Shown: positions 11,236-22,300 of the stretch, one piece after another
Layout: each line of letters begins with the position of its first letter
How positions within the stretch are numbered: position 1 is the first letter of the stretch
Assembly (NCBI RefSeq): GCF_021347895.1
Contig: NC_067116.1
Location: 37,893,639 to 37,957,638 of the forward strand
Direction of reading: 5' to 3'
Source: Acanthochromis polyacanthus
Taxonomy: Eukaryota; Chordata; Actinopteri; Pomacentridae
Length of the DNA stretch: 64,000 nt
Notes under the pieces: generated by a model
Told to the model about the DNA's origin: nothing
The model's database searches: none
What the model saw: only the letters and a program-made list of their open reading frames with translations
Translations under genes and position numbers: made by a program

Positions 11236-12490
11236 TTTGTGTCAATGGGAGGTTAGCTTAGCTTAGCTCAAAGCCTGTAAGCAGGGTTTTGTTTTCAGCA
11301 GACATTGGTGATCATTAGAGGTGTGGATGCTTGCTAGTTGCAGCTTGGAATAGTCTTCTCGTTTTCCACCTCTTTGTCGGATTTTTTCTCAAATTTAGGG
11401 AAACGGAATAACTTAGAGGAGGTGTAAGGAGGCATTTGTTGAGGATGTTTTGGAAGAAATGTATAAAATATTTAACAAAAAGGTCTTTGTCCAATGTCAG
11501 AAATCCAATCAGTAAGCGAAAGTGTCATTTTATAATTGCACTTCTTCAGTGAACTGAACTAACATGATTGGCTCTGATGTGAACGTCCTTGAGCAGATTA
11601 TCAGTTCCATCATCTTCAATAAATGTGCCATTTTGCTTATTTATCTGGCTTTTGCTAGCTTTTGGAGTTCTTTCTTTTTACCTTGACTTTCTTTCTTCCA
11701 CATTGCTCTCTTGCTCCGCTGTATTTCTTTTTGTTGTTTCATTCGCCTTCCAATTTCCTGCCCTGTTCCTCCCTCTCTGTGGGATCACTGATGAGCATCT
11801 CGGTAGACCCAGCGAAGGTCTCACGCCTAGTCAGAATTTACCTCAGCAACAACAATCACACAACGCACAGTAACCACCCATGAACTCCCATAACTTTGGT
11901 TAGAATGAGCTGCACTGAAAATCAATGTGTTTTTTCTTGCAGTAGCATTGCTTATTTCTCGAGCATAATTAAATGTGATTAATTGTTGAAGTTGTTTATG
12001 TACTTCTTACACCGATGCGGTCAATACTCTCCTCCCTCCTCTTACTGTGCTCCACTGTTTCTGCTCTCATTCTCTTCGCTCGGAGACCCTGCAGGTGTCA
12101 GCGCTCACTTCCAAGTCAACGCTTAATGACTAAATTGGAGCAATTAATTACCCTGATCGGTGATGTTAACCTCCACCTCTTCCACCTGGACTCTTGGAAA
12201 ACAAAGCGGCTGATTCATACTGTAGACTCCTACCCCTGTTTGCTATTTATTCTCAACAGCCTGAATGCGACGTGCCCGGAATCAAACAGTCGAGAGAGCG
12301 TACAGCCTCGCATATGGATCTGACATAGAGATAAAGCAGCGAAATATCACTGCATGATTGCACAAAACCGGATCAACCTTGAATTTTCAAGCTACGCAAA
12401 CTTCTCTCCTCTCTCCTCTGCTGTTCGCTCACCCCTCTCCTGGCTCATTTCCCCTCATCTCTCGTGCACCTGCATCAGTTTGTTAGGCTG
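11236..12490. other. No gene; candidate conserved block ~12080-12200
   Basis: At 11252-11270 there is GGTTAGCTTAGCTTAGCTC, a short degenerate repeat. The block around 12080-12200 contains CGCTTAATGACTAAATTGG and CAATTAATTACCCTGATCGG, dense in AT-homeodomain cores and not repetitive, so it is a candidate enhancer. The rest is C/T-rich filler. Confidence 0.3.
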
Positions 12491-12499
12491 CTTTGGATA

Positions 12500-12990
12500 A
12501 TTACACATTTCATCACAACCACACACAGCCACAGGCTCTCGGCTGTCCTCCCGCATTACCACTGTGGTGGGACTTTACAGGCATGATCCGCGACGCCGAG
12601 GTGGAGTCATGCATCCAGTAATAAGTCGCACTACAACGACCGAGGCAAAAAAAATCGCACACGTGGTTCGGCAATTGCCTCCAGGAAAAACAAATCGCGT
12701 TTTTCATATTTCACAAGCGATGATGGGTTAAATATTGGGGCCAATATTTGCGAGTGTGTGTTTATCAGCGCGGGCCTCGTCTCTCGCTCTCTCCGGGCTC
12801 GTACCTGGTAACCCGCCGTCGCCCATCGAGCCCTGATAGATGCGATCCTGTCAGAGCAGCCAACTGTTCAAACAATGGCTGCCTCTCATCCAACCCCATT
12901 ACCTGTCTTTCCCCAGATGCGGCGCTGGCAGCCCGGGGACACATTTAATTTTAATAGCTGCTTCACACATGTTCAATTAATTCCATAAAA
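12500..12990. promoter_or_regulatory. Candidate conserved non-coding element, CpG-containing
   Basis: This is an unusually complex, CpG-containing block for the region, with words such as CATGATCCGCGACGCCGAGG, TCGCACACGTGGTTCGGC (an E-box CACGTG), ATCGAGCCCTGATAGATGCG and ACAATGGCTGCC, followed by TTTAATTTTAATAGC. No frame stays open across it without nonsense composition, and no transposon ends are visible. It could be a distal enhancer or an unrecognised exon. The assignment is inferred from sequence texture only. Confidence 0.35.
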
Positions 12991-13415
12991 TGTCTTTTTA
13001 GTTAAATCACATTTCAAAATAGCATAGCACTCTGGATATTTTTCGACATGATCTGTCCTTCTCTTCTGATAATACTTGGTGAGTGATGGCAGACAAACCT
13101 GCTTGAGGAAAACATGAACTCAGGAGGAGGGTTAAAGTGGAAAACAAAAGACGAAAGGGACACATTTTCTTACTTGTGGTGTTTGCAGTGTGACCTTGAT
13201 AGCAGTTCAAGTTTAGCACATTCGGCTTCGCACACTCGAGGAGAAAGTGTCAGAATCGGCTCGCGACATATCATAAGAGCTGACGGAGAGGAACTTTGTC
13301 ACAACATCGAAGTGTTAGAATCTTGTGAGACAGAGATGGAAGTACAGTGAAGGAGGTGAAATGTGACAGAACGGTGCAGCAAGTGACAGGAATAAGCTTG
13401 TCATTTGTCAAAATG
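12991..13415. other. No gene recognised
   Basis: The sequence is ordinary. The plus frame at 13114-13350 (78 codons) and the minus frame at 13007-13219 show no domain or splice context. Confidence 0.35.
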
Positions 13416-14531
13416 CAGTAAAGGACAAAATTATTGGGCTCCTATGGAAATTCTATTCGTAATTAGGCATTTCTTAACAGAGGAAGGGATTTTTAGCAAA
13501 GCATTTCTAGATATTTCTTTAGAAAACACATTATTTTTATTTGCACACGGTAATTTCACACAAACTGAAACCTACCAGGTTCAATATCAACAATAACCTT
13601 AAGAATTTATCTTTTCATTGAGCCATGGCGGGAACCACTGTGGTACAAATGATGTGCTTTAACTTACTAATGCACTGAGCTTGTGAACCTCAGTAACATT
13701 GCAGATTAGCTTTGAATGCACACAATGTAGAACAACTTACACTATGTGGACAAAAGTATTTGGACATCTGGCTATGACACAGGCTGACAGATTGAAGTAT
13801 GCTGGGGACAACCTGGAAGAAGAGGCATATCATTTGGTCAGATGACACAAAACTAAAGCTCTTTGGTCATAGAGGTGTCTGTGTTGGGAGAAAGAAGACT
13901 GACCCCACAGTGAAGCATGGCGGTGGTATTATAATTCTATGGGGATGCTTCAGTGCGTCCAGATTTAGGAATCTCGTCAGGGTGTAAGGAATCAAAAAGA
14001 GGAAAATGAGCAGATTTTGAGAGAAGACCTTCAGTTTGTCATTTAGCAACCTGAAGTGTTTGGCACTTCTGGTGCAAAAACAACTCCAAAAAGCCAAAAT
14101 TATTGACAGGCTTGTACAGAGCTCTGCCTTGAGTCACCCAGAAAGTCTGTGGGCTGAATCGAAGACCTGGGCTGATGCCAGAACACCATCAGATCTGAGG
14201 GAGTTTTAAAAACAATGGACTGGGATTCTTTAGAAGACATCATAAAACTTGTTGAAAACTACACCAAACATATGCAGGCTGTTAACCAGCAAACGAAAAC
14301 ATAACTGACTATTAGCTTCAGGGTGGCTAATAAGTTTGACTTTGGTATTTTTTTGAGAGCTTTGTGAAATAAGTTTGCTTCTGTGTGCAAAAAAAATGAT
14401 AGAAGCGTTAGAACTAAAACTCACATATTTAAAACTCATATATTTAGCAGTGTTAAAAATCCTTGCTCTGTTAAACAGGACTTGGGAAATGTTGAAAAGA
14501 ATTTCAATTTTCATAATTTTGTCCTCAGCTG
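13416..14531 (+). mobile_element. Tc1-like DNA transposon, near full-length but dead
   Basis: The left terminus is CAGTAAAGGACAAAATTATT. The right terminus on the opposite strand is CAGCTGAGGACAAAATTATG, so the ends form ~20-bp inverted repeats with few mismatches. A TA dinucleotide follows the right end, as expected for Tc1 targets. The 1.1 kb interior encodes a broken transposase in the plus sense: [12 protein letters not shown] holds the first catalytic Asp, and a KHGGG...LWGCFSA segment follows. Further pieces down to about 14300 are frameshifted, and the second catalytic block is not recognisable. It therefore cannot make an active protein. Confidence 0.85.
13738..13785 (+). repeat. Fragment resembling a second Tc1 terminus
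   Basis: CACTATGTGGACAAAAGTAT followed by TTGGACATC is like the end of another common fish Tc1/mariner family (consensus CACTATATGGACAAAAGTATTGG-type). It lies inside the larger Tc1-like element, so it is either a small nested remnant or a rearranged junction. Only about 45 bp can be assigned. Confidence 0.45.
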
Positions 14532-15545
14532 TACAAGTTCTGTTGCCTTCTTGCTGAGAGATCCATGAGAAGATGGATTCCTCTCTCATATGTGTCCATT
14601 AATGTGCCTCATTTGCAGTAAGATCCAGGCCTTTAATTGGTACAAATGTGTATGTAGGAACAGATATTACTGCTAAATTCACATGATTCACAATTGTTTG
14701 ATAATTTTAAGATTATATACACTTTTGAAAAAGAAATAGTACTCTATTGTGACCAATGTTTTTTGTCTCTTTCTTTCTGTGTTTGCTTCTTAGGACTGTT
14801 TTGCTGATTCCAAACCGGTTAGCTGTGGTTCTCCAGCTGTATCCCTCTTTGTTAGGCTCAAAGATGGCTGTCACATGCTAGACTCGCAAACTCTCAATAT
14901 CTGAACTTTTAATTGTTTAGCTCCACAATACATGGCAACTTCCACTTTTATTCAGGCCAATGTTCTATCCTTTCTCTCCAGGGCATGAAACCATTTAGGT
15001 GCTGTATCAACGTTTTATAATAGAAGGGAAAACCCCTTTAAGGATAAAGGAAGTGAATTTGGAGAGTTGCCCCCAAACTCATGAGTCTTTTGGCTGTTAT
15101 TTCATTTGATATCACTCCAACTCCCTTAATGCAACTTGCCAGGTAACATCGTTTTAATCTTTCATATATAATATTTAGATGAAAAAAATGGTCCAGATAT
15201 GGGCTGGACATTTTCTACCTCCAAAATCTGTCTCTCCTAATCCAATCCGACAGCTACAAGAAGAATCCCTGCTATCAGCTGACAGCGGAGGAAGTCAAGG
15301 AGGTGGGATGTGCCACGCTGTGGGGCAAGGAAAATACTACTTGTCTGAGGTAGAGACTGTGGAAGAGGAGTGCCAAAGCCGGTGTGGTGCAGTGCATCTG
15401 CAGAAGATAATACAGGTGGGTGTGTTGACATGTGCGATACGGCATCAGAGTATCTGAGATATGGAAAGAGAGAATGATGGAGTGGAAAGGTAGTGGGTGT
15501 GCTGATATCAAGGCTTTAGTGTTGGCAGATTATTTAGTTTGGTTG
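14532..15545. other. No gene; small repeat shared with ~16740-16820
   Basis: At 14793-14830 the text CTGATTCCAAACCGGTTAGC has a diverged copy at 16776-16795 (CTGATTCCAAGCCAGTTAGC), each with a CTTAAG or CTTAGG motif upstream. So a short dispersed repeat is present twice within 2 kb. The plus frame at 15179-15457 (92 codons) has no domain. Confidence 0.4.
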
Positions 15546-15549
15546 TATA

Positions 15550-16665
15550 TATGTTAGAGATGGGACGTGAATGCCTTAATTTCGATTAATTAATTACAGA
15601 AATAATGCATTTAAAAACAACGCATTTCATCACACCTTTCTCGGTTCCCTTATTTCTGGCACACCAGTAACACTGATGAACACTCCAGCTCAGTAGGTGG
15701 CGGTAATGAACATAAAGTCTGTTTGCGAGTCATGAAGAAGATACACAGGAGTGACGTCAGCACACAAGAAAGTTTGGTGAACAGTGAAGGAAGATGAGAC
15801 GCACTGAGCTTGTTGGGCAGATCGTTTTATTTTAAAATCTTCCTGATGGCAGCTTGTATGCAAATTGCGCTACAAAGAGCTTTCTGATCACCGCTGCACT
15901 TTAAGCCGACGGTATCACCTCAGTGTAAAACATGTTGCTGTTAGCACCAGAGCTAACATTAGCTACGACAGTCCTGCTACCGATGGTAACAGTGTAGCCA
16001 TCCCATAATAGACCGCTTTTCAAGACACTGCTTGAGTTTACAAAAAGTCTGAAAATGTTGAATATAATGGCGATAATTGCACGTTGAGTTTGCAGTAATC
16101 TGTGAATGTAGCAGACAGATGAAAAATGCAGATAAATATAAATAAAACAAACATTTTTGTGGTTTAAGTTATTACACTGCCAAGGAGGTGGAGCCTCAGT
16201 GGAGTAATAACTTAGACCACAAAAATGTCTGTCTTTTAATGATTTAATTCTAAACTTATAATTTATATAAAAAAAAAACATTTTTGTTTAAAAATAAAAT
16301 GTATATTCCTAAATAAAAAAGAACCATCAAAATGACACTATTTATCAGACACAAACTATGAAAACAGAATGAATCTGTGGATTTTTAACTTTTTGAAAGT
16401 CCTTTTTAACCAAATTAAATCCTGGCTTTATATAATCAAAATCACTTTTTTCTACATGTCTCATTTTAAAATTGCAGTAATTTCTATACATTTTAAACTG
16501 CAAACATATTTATCTATTTATTGATTCAACTGGCAACCAAAAATGTATTTGAACTGAAAAACTTAACTTCTTGTATCAAATATTGCTATTTGAGAAAAAT
16601 GTGATTAATTGATTTATAATAAATTGATAATTCCAATGCCTGTAATTAATTAGATTTTTTTAATA
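15550..16665. mobile_element. AT-rich interspersed element, probably hAT-type non-autonomous
   Basis: The left part carries CGATTAATTAATTACAGAAA and CTCAGTAGGTGGCGGTAATG, and the right part GTGATTAATTGATTTATAAT and CTGTAATTAATTAGATTTTT. Both ends are rich in ATTAATTA, and the combination recalls a common teleost repeat with similar ends. There is no transposase frame. The exact termini and target duplication could not be located, so both the boundaries and the superfamily are tentative. Confidence 0.4.
16151..16228. repeat. Inverted repeat with 25-nt arms and 28-nt loop
   Basis: Left arm 16151-16175 (ACATTTTTGTGGTTTAAGTT then ATTAC) and right arm 16204-16228 are complementary at 24 of 25 positions; the exception is a T opposite G, which is a wobble in plus-strand RNA. 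Inside the loop CACTG (16175-16179) can pair with CAGTG (16197-16201). It lies in the AT-rich interspersed element, so a transposon origin is likely. Function is unknown. Confidence 0.8.
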
Positions 16666-16683
16666 TATGTATATATGAAGGGA

Positions 16684-16733
16684 TTGGAAGCAGAGTGGTC
16701 TAACTCACTATCTTTAGATCACTCTGCTTTCAA
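16684..16733. repeat. Hairpin: 20-nt arms, 10-nt loop
   Basis: Left arm TTGGAAGCAGAGTGGTCTAA (16684-16703) pairs with right arm TTAGATCACTCTGCTTTCAA (16714-16733). All 20 positions pair in plus-strand RNA, with two G-U wobbles. The loop is CTCACTATCT. At 50 nt it is shorter than a typical animal pre-miRNA. It may be a foldback remnant of a DNA transposon. Confidence 0.8.
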
Positions 16734-16761
16734 CTCCGTGATGTATTCTTAAGTTTGTCAT

Positions 16762-16805
16762 GGAAAGCTGTTTTCTGATTCCAAGCCAGTTAGCAACAGC
16801 TTTCC
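16762..16805. repeat. Second hairpin, 11-nt perfect arms
   Basis: GGAAAGCTGTT (16762-16772) is exactly complementary to AACAGCTTTCC (16795-16805), with a 22-nt loop containing the dispersed motif shared with 14793-14830. It starts 28 bp after the preceding hairpin. Confidence 0.7.
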
Positions 16806-18439
16806 TTCTTGTCATCTTGCAGTTCTCTTCTTTTTGGCATTGTTAAGTGACAGTTTGGATTTATCATTTGACTTTACATATACAGCTTATGCACAAAATT
16901 TCAGTGACTCAAACAAGGTTTTAGGTCCCATTAGTTTGAATTTTGACTTTACAACAGCGACATACATCATGTTTTCAGAAATAATTTATGCATGTATTGA
17001 ATCATTAGAAGATACTGTAATTACCCAACCACTACAGTTTTTATATTATTTCGACATTTGTAAGAGTTACATGCCTTTGTAAAATGTTGCTAATGTTATC
17101 TTACAAACTGAAGTGGCTCCCTTGTGGTACGAAAGAGCCTCAAACAAAAAAATAAGGACAAGAAGTTCCCATGTTAGTGCTATGAGCTCATTATTTGCGT
17201 AAGCGCTGCATAATTAATGACAACGAACATGAAAGCTCAGGCGCTCCAACATAATGAGTCACAGTGGAAGCTGGCTGCAAAACCGAGGCTACATCCAGAC
17301 CAAGAGAGATTTAAAAAATATGTTACCTGAGGAAAAAAAAATACAAAAGGAGGCCACAAAGAGCCGCAAAGAATGAATAGTTAACAAAAAGCTAATCAAA
17401 GCCGACAGCCTGACCATGAACCCCATGAATGAATCTGAAGCTTCAAGCGGTTCGTCACTAGTTTTGTTTTCTTATGTTTAAACTCACCACCTCTTCCCTT
17501 GCACTATTACTCCCACAGCGTGCCTCTTCTCAGAAGAAGGGGAAGCTAATTTAACTCATCAAACATTGTTTACCGAGAGAGGAAAAACAAACACCTGGCG
17601 CTAATTCAGAACGCACTTCCACGCCGAGGTGCAGCAGAATGACGGGGGGCCGGGAGCAAGCTTTGAGCAAGCTTGAATGATCAGCCGGAAGGTTTAATTG
17701 AAAGATTCGGAACTGGGAGGAGAAGGATGTGGAGCCGTGGGTAACAGAACAAATAGAGGGTTGATGTAGCACTGAGAAGAAAGAGAGCGAGAATATATAT
17801 GTTTACCGAGAGAGGATGTGCTGATTGAAAATGTTGGCACAACAGAAAGATTTCTGGCATTTCTTTGAAAAACGCTGGATTATTTTGCTTTATCCAGGTC
17901 GATCCATTAGCAGGAAGCATTTCCCCTCAACCGTGCATGTTTCTTTGTATTTCTTTTCATTTCAAAATGCTGTAGCCAGAGACCTTTGCTTTCATGCCAT
18001 TCCCCGTCAGCTTGCTACAGCAAAAAATGCCAGAAAACACAGAAAAAAGAAATAGCTGACGGATACATGAAGTCTGTCACAACTGTGTGCTCGTCAGCAG
18101 ATTGTCTCCATCCCACAGTTAATTACAAGAATTAGAGAATTAGAGCTAATCACAAGAAAATTATAAATCTGTGGATTACATTATATCTGTACATGATAAT
18201 TACACCACAGCTTTGAAACCCGAATATAAATTGAAAACCTCCTGCACACTGTCTTGTTTCCGGCTGTATGACATTATAGAATAAACATTTGGGTTTGTCG
18301 GATGTTCATCAGGTATCTAGGGAAGTATCACAGCTGTTTTTCTTTCCTTTAAAGCTTATCCTTTTGCACCCAGCTTCCTTTCAAAGTTAATGAAAATGCA
18401 CATGTATTTAGCCGTGATTTGACTTTTATTACTGTTTGT
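16806..18439. other. No gene; candidate conserved blocks ~17185-17300 and ~17570-17720
   Basis: Around 17185-17300 there is GCGTAAGCGCTGCATAATTA followed by ATGACAACGAACATG and CATAATGAGTCACAGTGG (an AP-1-like TGAGTCA), which is regulatory in texture. A second complex block lies at about 17570-17720. The minus frames at 17551-17920 have no recognisable product. A/T-rich filler occupies the rest. Confidence 0.3.
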
Positions 18440-18680
18440 CAGAGTTTGCTACAGAGCACTTTCTTATGTGAATTATATCTGAAACATCATACTGGTCTGC
18501 TAATAAGGTCGCTCTTGGACACAGAGGCCCTTTGAGGTAAATGCTAACATTAGCATGCTAAGATATCCACAATGACAAAGCTAACCCGCCGATATTTGTA
18601 GGTATAATGTTTACCTGGTTCACCAATGTTAGTATGCACTGATTTGCAGGAAACACAAAATACAGTCTGATGCCTGAGCA
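18440..18680 (-). repeat. Teleost interspersed repeat, minus orientation
   Basis: GCTAACATTAGCATGCTAAG, with TGTAGGTATAATGTTTACC and CACCAATGTTAG nearby, is the reverse orientation of a fish repeat whose plus version has AACATGGTAAACATTATACC and AGCATGTTAGCAT-type text. A plus-oriented, more decayed relative lies at 24280-24640. The class is unknown to me; it is non-coding. Confidence 0.5.
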
Positions 18681-20034
18681 TGGCTAAGAACTGGTATATT
18701 TTATAATACTTGATGCAATCATACTATCCAGTCTATTATCATGCATGATATGGGCCACTAGGGATCTCTACCACCTTCTAGCAGGCTCAGAAGACTGTTT
18801 TTCTCTCATTTACTGGTGATAAAAGTCCAATATTGCACTTATCAAGAGGACCAAAAAGCCACATTTGGAGGTTGCATAAGTCAGTGAATTTTGAAACACG
18901 AATTTGATTCCCATGTTGGACCAATAGTATATTATTATTTTTTGACTTAAGTCTCTTGTTTTGACTTTTGTTTTTAACTTTGTGTCATTCTGTGTAGTTA
19001 TTTGGTTAAGTTTATGCACCAAAACTACCTGGTTAGGTTTAAAAAAGGTTCATGGTTTGGGTTAAAATACACTCTGTGGCTGCATTTACCGTAAAACATC
19101 TAGACTGAGGTTTTCCAGGGTGACGACAGCACAAGAGATTTTGCATGCACTTATTCACACAAGACGTTGCCTACATTAGCAGGGTTCCTTTCCCATTTAT
19201 CAATGACCAGAATGGACGATAACGTGCCCTCCACCGTACCAGAAGATGGAAGAAGTCCCTGCTCGGCCATTTATAATAGACATGATATGGGTTGATAATG
19301 CCTGGAGATGTTCATGTCAGTTTAGAATGCAATTCTGCATCAGAAACTCTCAAAAGTCATGAAAACGTTACTTAGTATTCAGAGTGAACCGTCATGCAGG
19401 TGGGATTAACACAGAGCAGGGGAGTAGGGGGACAAAATATTCTCAGTGGTTGTTGATAATTTAACGGCATCATTCCAGGTGGGATTTTGAACTTTTAAAA
19501 TTACAATAAGTGGCCTGTGATAGACTTGGACGTGAACCAACAAAACTGTGTAACCTGCAGCTGACATTACAACAAATCATCTGATAATGATCTGGGATGC
19601 AGCTCTGTTTAATCACTGCAGGCAATATTAAAATTACTCATCTTCCTGGGAGAAATCTTGTGTGAATGGAGGCTTGGGGAAGCTGTCACACTTAAACTTG
19701 CAAACCAGGGTAAAAAAGTATTAAAACCAGAAGACTATGTTTATCAGAAAAAGCCTTAAAGACAAACTGACCACATGCTGGTATATTATTACAGTGGCTG
19801 CAAATCTTGAATGCTGAAATCTCTTTAAATGCACCAACAAAAGGTTGGATCCAAATCTGCATTACCATACTACAACAGAGAGGTTAAGTGGACTAAATGT
19901 TCACTCTGGTGATTACTGATCTCTGTCAGGAAATTTCAGGTCTCCCTGGGTTCATTTTCATCTTGTACTGAAGTAAAACCATTCCGCCGCAGGGAAGGTA
20001 AGGAAAGGAAATTCATCTAAATACTTGGAGGCAG
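18681..20034. other. No gene recognised
   Basis: This is mostly repeat-free AT-rich sequence. A TTTGGTTAAGTTTATGCACC / GGTTAGGTTTAAAAAAGGTT stretch near 19000-19060 looks like a degenerate low-complexity repeat. No exon-like block was seen. Confidence 0.35.
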
Positions 20035-20118
20035 CTTTGGGAAATGGTTGGCAGTGACCTAAAGCATACATGATTTGTGGTTAATGGGCTAACACGTTCA
20101 GAAAGGCCGGTCCTTTAA
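20034..20118 (+). repeat. Short dispersed repeat, second copy at 45440-45545
   Basis: GCATACATGATTTGTGGTTA followed by ATGGGCTAAC and a terminal GGTCCTTTAA matches GTATACATGATTTGCAGCTA, ATGGGCTGAA and GGCCCTTTAA at 45440-45545. The direction and order are the same. It is a fish interspersed repeat of unknown class. Confidence 0.55.
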
Positions 20119-21130
20119 AAGAGCTGAGCCGAGAGTCGCATCAACAGAGCTCTCTCTCCCCAGCGAAGCCACCCTCGCTGACCTTCCGAAAAAGTACCAC
20201 TCTGCCAAAGAAAAGCAAACACCTCATTTATCTGGTGGCCAATGCAAAGAGCAGATGCCACCGGAGGCCGAGGAGCTGGCAGTCGGATCCGCGGCTCTGA
20301 CGAGATGAGCAGCCTCGGCTCCAGGATTGAGGGAAGAAAAAAGGTAATAGCCGCTTGGACATACACTGCTGCTGCTGGATGGCACACAGGTGGGTAGTTT
20401 AAATAAAGCACAGGCCAGACATTAAGCCAGCCAGGCCAGGGGGTGCATGAAACGTGGAGCGAACTGGAGCAAGACCGAAACCCCCCAAAAAACATCATTT
20501 ATAAAAGCCCTCTAGCCAATCACAATCTTGAGATTTCATTTACAGCGCTAATTTCAGTCCACATTAAGAAAGAGTGCTATTAATCCTGAGCAGCTATTCA
20601 ACAGCAGTGTGGTCTAGGGAATAACAGGAGCCAATTAAGGCTGTTTTGTAGCAACACATGAGAAATGACAACCCTGTGATTGCGGCGGCGTTTTGGTGAT
20701 GGGCTGTTGAAAACGCTGTCCTGTCTGAGATTCCTAATTAAGAATAAACACCCCAATCAAGAAGCGTGATTGTAGGATCGGCCTCTTAAATGCTGCCAAA
20801 GTTCAATTGTGACCTTGATTCGGAAAGAAGACGTGCAAGGAGGAGGAGGAGGCAGAAGAAGGAGGCAGAAAAAAAGGATTTCCACATAATGAAGCTTGTA
20901 GCACCATGACTACCCACAACAAACACATTTCCTAATGCACTGAGCGAAGAGAATATCTAATGATCCGCTGTGAACCTCCACTGCCACTTAAAATCCACTC
21001 CAAATTGCTCTCCTGTTACTCGGAGCCCGAGCGAGTGCGCGCTCAGTATTCTCGGTATCCATAAGTTCCGAGGCAGTGAAGTGATGGTGGGTGGTCTAAA
21101 GAAATGTTTTCCTAATAAATCACAAGGGAG
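20119..21130. promoter_or_regulatory. Candidate conserved non-coding blocks (20500-20830, 20930-21130)
   Basis: This long repeat-poor sequence has many AT-homeodomain-type cores (GGAGCCAATTAAGGCTG, GATTCCTAATTAAGAATAAA, GAAGCGTGATTGTAGGATCG) and few simple repeats apart from GGAGGAGGAGGAGG at about 20840. The 127-codon minus frame at 20115-20498 has no domain and no convincing splice context. The regulatory call is inferred. Confidence 0.3.
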
Positions 21131-22300
21131 CTTTTAAAATCAGTGTCAGTGCGGCCGGAGTATTTTCTTTTCCATCCCTATGAGAACACCTGAAGGCACA
21201 ACACAGCTTGACTGCTAATGCTCAGTTGGTAAAGTCACATCAGCGCTGAAATGAGCTGACTCGCTATTTGAACACATCTCTTGCAATTCTCGGAGCTCGT
21301 CTTGCACTGTCCATAGCCGAAGACAACACTAAAATACAATATAGTTCGAAAGAGAGACACACAAACACACACACAAGCAGGCTGCCCACCGAGGTGAGTG
21401 CTAAAACATCCACTCCACAGCTTCAGACAGCTTTTGACCCTTTTTGGGAAAAGCGGTTGGGAGGCAGCTAATGGCTCCTCCAACATGCCTCCTCCACTGC
21501 CGAGCCTGGTGGTTTGACATGGAGAGGACAGGGGAGGAGAGGGGAGCAGATAAACCCCAGCTTTGGAGTGTCTCCCTCAGATACCCTCTCTGTCAAAACA
21601 ATGAAGGTCACGCTAAGACGAGGCCCAATTAGAGCCCGGGCCCTCTACCGCCTGAGGTGGATGCAGCCTTCCGAGCTTAGAAAATCCTTGTGCTGTGCTG
21701 TGCTGGGAGTTTGGAGAAGGGCTTGCACGCGTGTGTCCATGAAAAACAGCGGCAAGCAAGTGGGTGGTCGAGCATATGAGAGTCCCAGACATCAGTGAAA
21801 AGAGCCATTTTTCCTCCGATTACAAAAGCAAGCAAGCTCTGTTTTCTAGGCTGTTTTCTGGGGATTAAGCGAGGAAAGGCAAGATGATAAGCAAAAGCTC
21901 TGATTATTTATTAATGAAAGTGCGCACATAATCACACCGGGCCCTCAGTGCGGCTGCAGTAGCCCCGTGCACGGTGACAGATAGCGGTCGGACAGCTCGG
22001 CCAACGGTCCCAATGCAGAGGATGATCCATCACGGACAGCGGCCTCCAATCAATCTCCGCACAGAGTCGGGCGCTTGGGGATGCGATAGCAGCGCTTTCG
22101 CACCCAAGCTCTCTATCACACAAACCAAGTCACGGGCATTCGCAGTCACTAGAGGTGCCCCGGCAACAGTTCTGGAGCCGTTGCCAAATTTATCAAAGAG
22201 GTCCAGGAGCAAAGCGGAGGGCTCCATCCCTTCTGCACCAAGAGTAATTATTAGGACAGACAGAAAGTCAGACAGACGGTCTCTTTAATTACAGCTGAGG
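21131..22300. promoter_or_regulatory. Candidate conserved non-coding block, GC-rich part 21900-22280
   Basis: The segment from about 21900 to 22280 is relatively CpG-rich and complex (GCACGGTGACAGATAGCGGT, CATCACGGACAGCGGCCTCC), preceded by TGATTATTTATTAATGAAAG and followed by AGAGTAATTATTAGGAC. Frames are open on both strands there (104 codons plus, 65 minus), but the products are unlike any protein I know. It is probably regulatory; an unrecognised exon cannot be excluded. Confidence 0.3.

Noticed and set aside
16684..16733. Hairpin considered as a microRNA gene
   Set aside because: At 50 nt with a 20-bp stem it is shorter than typical animal precursors, and no known microRNA seed was recognised. 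It was reported only as a hairpin.
20115..20498. 127-codon minus frame
   Set aside because: No motif, and it starts in a short dispersed repeat. No splice sites frame it convincingly.
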